Made by a program: the position numbers and the translations under genes
Part shown: piece after piece, positions 60,086 through 64,000 of the stretch
How positions within the stretch are numbered: the first letter of the stretch is position 1
Layout: each line of letters begins with the position of its first letter
The notes under the pieces: generated by a model
Seen by the model: the letters and a program-made list of their open reading frames with translations, nothing else
Told to the model about the DNA's origin: nothing
Database searches by the model: none
Origin: Sesamum alatum
Lineage: Eukaryota > Streptophyta > Magnoliopsida > Lamiales > Pedaliaceae
DNA: 64,000 nt
Assembly (NCBI GenBank): GCA_034509735.1
Contig: JACGWO010000006.1
Coordinates: 35,395,141 to 35,459,140, forward strand
Reading direction: 5' to 3'

Positions 60086-61085
60086 TTTTTTTTTTTTTTG
60101 CGTATATGGTCTATATATGGCCGTTAATAGTTTCAATTTATTATTTGGTGGGATTCTTGCCATAAGAATGAGGTTATTTTTTAAATTTAATGCATAGTTG
60201 TATGATAAATTATAAAAATTTGTGAATCCAAACGGTATAATCACTCTTCCTAAAAATATTTACTCCAAATCATAATCAAATTATACAATCGCTGAGTCAA
60301 ATTGGACCTTAAACTTAAGTTAGTTATATCACAAGTACATTATATTTATCATGGGATCATTGTAAAACTTAAATGTAACAGCAGTTGCTGTGAAAAAGTA
60401 AGGTAAAATAATTTTACAAATGAAAAATTATTGTCTTATATAGTAAAAGGTTTAAAATTCAACTATCATTTAAAGTTTATGTAATTCAAATTAGCTGCTT
60501 CATATTAAATGCAAATGAAATTTATAGTTTTAAACTTTTTAACTTCAATATTCCCCAAATATATGGAAAAAGAGGAGTAAAATTGAAAACACTTTATATT
60601 CTTTATTTAAAATGTATTTCTTATGAATGTTTTGCTTTCTTCGTAGTGTTCATTCCCTTAATTAGATTTTTAAATAATATATTCAAAATAGTCTATATTT
60701 TTTTTTAATTGTCCAAATTTTGTTTCAGAAAAACAAAAATTGAGCTCAAGCGAGCCTAATTTTTCGGGCTCGTCCAGTTTGAGCTCGATTCGTTTGCACT
60801 CCTACTAAAGACGGAGTGTACTTAGAGTAAAGCATTTCTTGATTTCTTGCAATTCTAATGTCATATCAGCAAAAAAACAGAAGAGGAACGACACACAAAC
60901 AATTACCATTATATAGTACTAATTATTTATTACCACAGTGTAATATTACATGTAAATTACAAACATACACCGATGATACACTAAGTTTCTTCATTATATG
61001 CACCAACATACACTAGCAATCAGAACATAAATTTCATACGACACTCATGATGTATCGAATCCACTTCAGACAACGTGCTGATCGA
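60086..61085. other. Spacer and presumed 3' UTR of ARD copy B
   Basis: AT-rich, no gene. A GAGCTC-rich stretch (60739-60792, CGGGCTCGTCCAGTTTGAGC) resembles a widespread plant repeat, but I cannot define an element. The last 150 bp are probably the 3' UTR of the dioxygenase gene. Confidence 0.4.
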
Positions 61086-62635
61086 TCAGTGAGCTGCAAC
61101 TGGTAATCCAACCTTCTCAGCCGTGCTCTTGATGTACTCCTTTCTTGCCGGATGATCCTCCTGAGGCCGATTGAACGGTGTCCACACGGGCTCGCCCACA
61201 AACAGTCTCATCAACTGCAATCATTACAACATACATTTGTAGCACGAAAAACATTGCCCGTTGCTAATGTTTTGTGAAAATCGAGATTGTATACATACCT
61301 TGATGTAGTTATTGGTGTCGAGGGTGAACCGGTGGTAAATCCCAGCAGGCAAAACAATGAGGTCGCCCGCCTTGATCAGGATACGGATCCAACGATCATC
61401 CTTGTCCCGGACATCAAAGTAGCCGCTCCCTTTCAGACAATAGCGTATCTCCTCATCAGCGTGTATGTGTTCTGTGTAGAAGTTCTTCAGCTTCTGCTCG
61501 TAGTTCTCCACTCTCTCAGGACACAAGTCCAGCAGATCCTTACAAAGACAAAACAACAATAGATCGATCAATGTCTACAAGAACGAATTTACTTCCTAGG
61601 TTCTGCCATAAACGCTTAAATCCTTGATGCACGTTCATCGATCCCATGGTTAATTCGTGCAGAGAGTTAATCAATGCAAATGCTGTTTCGTATATTAGAC
61701 TATTAGACTACTCACATTCTTACTACCTCGGACTTCACTTATTTTTTCACCTCCCACACGTCGTTCTTGCAACCGATCACTTGTATTCTATTTAGTTCAA
61801 TCCCACCACGACTCTTGATACCCAGACCCACGGGTATTCTAGGGTCTAGACCTTACCCATATCCAAAATACTTATTTCAATGGGTATATATGGGTGCGGG
61901 TCTGGTATTCTCCGCCAATTGATAGGTCTAACGTAAAAGAATACAAGTCCAGTCTAAATAAAACCTGCCATTGTTTTAGCTCTCACAGGAGCAAACATTT
62001 CCGACATGATTGCTTATGCAATAAAACTCAAACTCAAGAAAATAAGTAGCACTTGCACTGACAAACAAGAAAAAGGACTAATTACTATATTTTCCAATAA
62101 TTTGGCACCGTAATCCTCCAAATTCAACTAAATCTAACTCATATTTCAAACAAATTACACATCCCACCTCTCAAATTTCATGAATAGTAAACCTTACAAC
62201 CTTAAATTAGATCAAAATTAAGTAGATTCCTCAACTATATTACCAATTAATGAAATGAAAGAACAGTACAAGAACCAAACATCATCATACCATGTAGCTA
62301 TATCCTCTGGCTTGTCGAATCTTTTCCAGTTCCGGGTCATTCTCATACTTTTCCGGATCCAAATGCCAGTAGAGAACTCCAAGATCCGCCAACTGCTCCA
62401 GTGAAACGGATTCGGGCGGGTTCTTGTGATGTGGTAACCTTTGATCAGCATCACTTTCTTGCATGAACCATGCCTATACTACCACATAACATCAAGAATT
62501 TGATTTATCCCAAAAAAAACATAAAAATAAATAAATAATCAATAAAAATATGTTAGAGGAACATAGTTCATAGGAGTTTACCTGGAGCGCCATGAGAGTT
62601 TTTGAGGTTTCGATATTGTCTGGTGGTTGGGTCAT
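61086..62635 (-). CDS. Acireductone dioxygenase (ARD), copy B
   Basis: This is the second methionine-salvage dioxygenase, head-to-tail with copy A. Four exons (62635-62582, 62473-62291, 61538-61299, 61214-61086) encode 201 residues. The metal ligands are kept: H103, H105, E109 (TEHIHADEE) and H148 (AGIYHRF). It differs from copy A in an N-terminal extension ([18 protein letters not shown]), in [20 protein letters not shown], in [10 protein letters not shown] replacing [10 protein letters not shown], and in the C terminus [13 protein letters not shown]. Two of its three introns match positions used in copy A (after YSYM and NYIK); three copy A introns are absent. ATG 62635 is the first in-frame ATG; using the internal one at residue 15 is possible. 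Confidence 0.95.
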
Positions 62636-62700
62636 GTTTGGTAAGGGATTAAAACAAATGGAAAATTTTGGGTTGTTTTGGAAATTGCCTTGGGATTGTG

Positions 62701-62710
62701 CCACGTGGGG
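62701..62710. promoter_or_regulatory. G-box upstream of ARD copy B
   Basis: CCACGTGGGG lies about 67 bp upstream of the ATG of copy B. The core CACGTG (62702-62707) is a perfect palindrome. Whether it lies in the 5' UTR or promoter is not known. Confidence 0.4.
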
Positions 62711-64000
62711 GGGTTTAATCCATTGGATTTAAGTGGTATTTATTTGTTTAACGTTTTCTGATGGTTTGGCAAAGATCTGGGCTTGTGGGGAACAGATTAT
62801 TATCCACACTTTTCAACTTCATATTAATTCATTTTATCATCTTTTTTTAAATATATTTTTAATTTCTTCAATTAAAATATATTTTTAAAAATATAAATTT
62901 ATTTTTAAAATTTTTATTTAATTATACACACTAATTGAAGTGTGCCACACACACTAGTACGATATAAATAGAGAAGGGTTGATAGCAATTGGAGCAATGA
63001 TTTGTTTAAATTTTAAAAGATTTCAAATTATATGAATCTAAAATTCAACATAATATTATAAAATACTTTATTGTATTTTTTTAACGTGGTTCGTTCATAA
63101 ACGAGAATAGGGGATTGATGCCAATATATTCGGATCCAAATGCTGAAGGTCTTGGTCCGTCAATTAAGAGCTCAACATATAGACTCGGACACGTTGGTAG
63201 TGATCCCGCAATTTCATTTACGAACAAACCACATCAAAATTCAATTTTTAAATCTATTAAGCCAAGCACAACATAAATATTTATATTTTTTTAAGTACAA
63301 TGGTCTTATCCCATTTAATGTACTTTACTATTTTATTATTATTATTGTAATCTGATTGGTATTAAAAATTATATTACTTATATATTTTATATATTCATGT
63401 GATAATGTAATTATCGCTATTTCTTATAAATAAATAAAAAAAAAAGAAACAGTAAAAATCCACAGGTTGTGGGCCGAGTGGAAAGTGGAAACATATAAAT
63501 GGGCCCAATATATTTTGGGCCTTGACCTACCGAATCCAAGATAGGGCCGTCTAGGATAAGATATTCGGAGCCGAGAATTAAGACTAAAACAATTAAATAT
63601 AATAAATTTACAATATAATTACTTTGGGTAACAATTTGATTCATAATATAGACAAAAAATGTCAGATTGACATCTAATATTGTATGAAATAATAACGATA
63701 AACATACTCCAAAATATCAAAACATCCAACACAAAATTTGTGTATCTATCTATTAAGAATTCGATCGAGCAAGGAGAACTCGGGTAAGAAATATTACCAA
63801 GAAAGTACTTCTCAAGTCAATTTTTTCTTGCACAAAGAACAATAATATTAAACGCAAATCAACAGATAAGTAAGTGGTTCAAAAATAATACACGATCTTT
63901 ATAAAAAAAAACTAGCAACCAACACATGCGATACTCGAATAGCCGAGAACAGCTAAGAAACCGACTTTAATTTTTTTTATTATTATTTTTTTTTTTGTAA
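62711..64000. other. AT-rich right end of the window
   Basis: No gene was recognised. A short less AT-rich segment at 63095-63230 (CGGATCCAAATGCTGAAGGT) has no coding resemblance. A cluster of GGGCC motifs at 63468-63550 is listed separately. A gene could begin beyond 64000. Confidence 0.4.
63468..63550. promoter_or_regulatory. Cluster of site II-like GGGCC motifs
   Basis: GTGGGCCGAG, ATGGGCCCAA, TTGGGCCTTG and TAGGGCCGTC occur within about 80 bp. TGGGCC/T (site II) motifs bind TCP factors and are frequent in promoters of ribosomal and mitochondrial protein genes. No gene is seen next to it inside the window. Confidence 0.35.

Noticed and set aside
1..64000. CRISPR array, toxin-antitoxin pair, phage or biosynthetic gene cluster
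   Set aside because: The sequence is plant nuclear DNA; direct repeats found are microsatellites or transposon copies, and the genes do not form a biosynthetic set.

Overview
The window is nuclear DNA from a flowering plant, almost certainly a core eudicot and possibly an asterid; the order is a guess. The evidence is AT-rich intergenic DNA, many short introns with plant-type splice sites, plant-only families (ELIP, class A heat-shock factor, YGL/LRDR protein) and many small inverted-repeat transposons. I see no operons, CRISPR arrays, phage genes or replication origins.

Nine intact protein-coding genes can be rebuilt exon by exon; in each, the exon phases add up to one open frame. In order: (1) 7.3-13.8 kb, minus, leucine-rich-repeat protein kinase related to Arabidopsis AT1G04210, 11 exons; (2) 17.0-20.3 kb, plus, meiotic recombinase DMC1, 15 exons; (3) 21.0-22.9 kb, minus, aluminium-induced YGL/LRDR protein; (4) 26.9-29.9 kb, minus, p24 beta cargo-receptor protein; (5) 32.1-32.9 kb, plus, early light-induced protein (ELIP); (6) 33.4-42.3 kb, minus, dymeclin, 18 exons; (7) 46.3-48.1 kb, minus, heat-shock factor of the HSFA6b type; (8, 9) 54.1-57.3 kb and 61.1-62.6 kb, both minus, a tandem pair of acireductone dioxygenases of the methionine salvage cycle.

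From memory, the order DMC1, YGL/LRDR protein, p24 beta, ELIP, HSFA6b matches a run of Arabidopsis chromosome 3 genes (about AT3G22830-AT3G22880). The kinase and dymeclin are neighbours on Arabidopsis chromosome 1 (AT1G04210/AT1G04200). Here the two sets interleave, as expected if they are complementary remnants of one ancestral block. The genes do not form a pathway, apart from the dioxygenase pair.

The intergenic DNA (0-7 kb, 14-17 kb, 23-26 kb, 30-32 kb, 43-46 kb, 48.5-54 kb, 57.5-61 kb, 62.7-64 kb) is AT-rich and full of non-autonomous transposons. These include a CACTA element with a perfect 3-bp target duplication, several Mutator-like elements with 9-10-bp target duplications, a LINE derivative that kept ORF1 and its 3' tail but has no reverse transcriptase, a tRNA-derived SINE, elements seated in TA microsatellites, and a 1.1-kb inverted-repeat element carrying a very GC-rich insert.

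I found no undescribed multi-gene system. The most unusual signals are a probable U12-type AT-start last intron in DMC1, a GC-AG intron in the ELIP gene, a 99-bp tandem duplication that copied a splice donor in one dioxygenase gene, the ORF1-only LINE, and the GC-rich cargo element at 59.0-60.1 kb.
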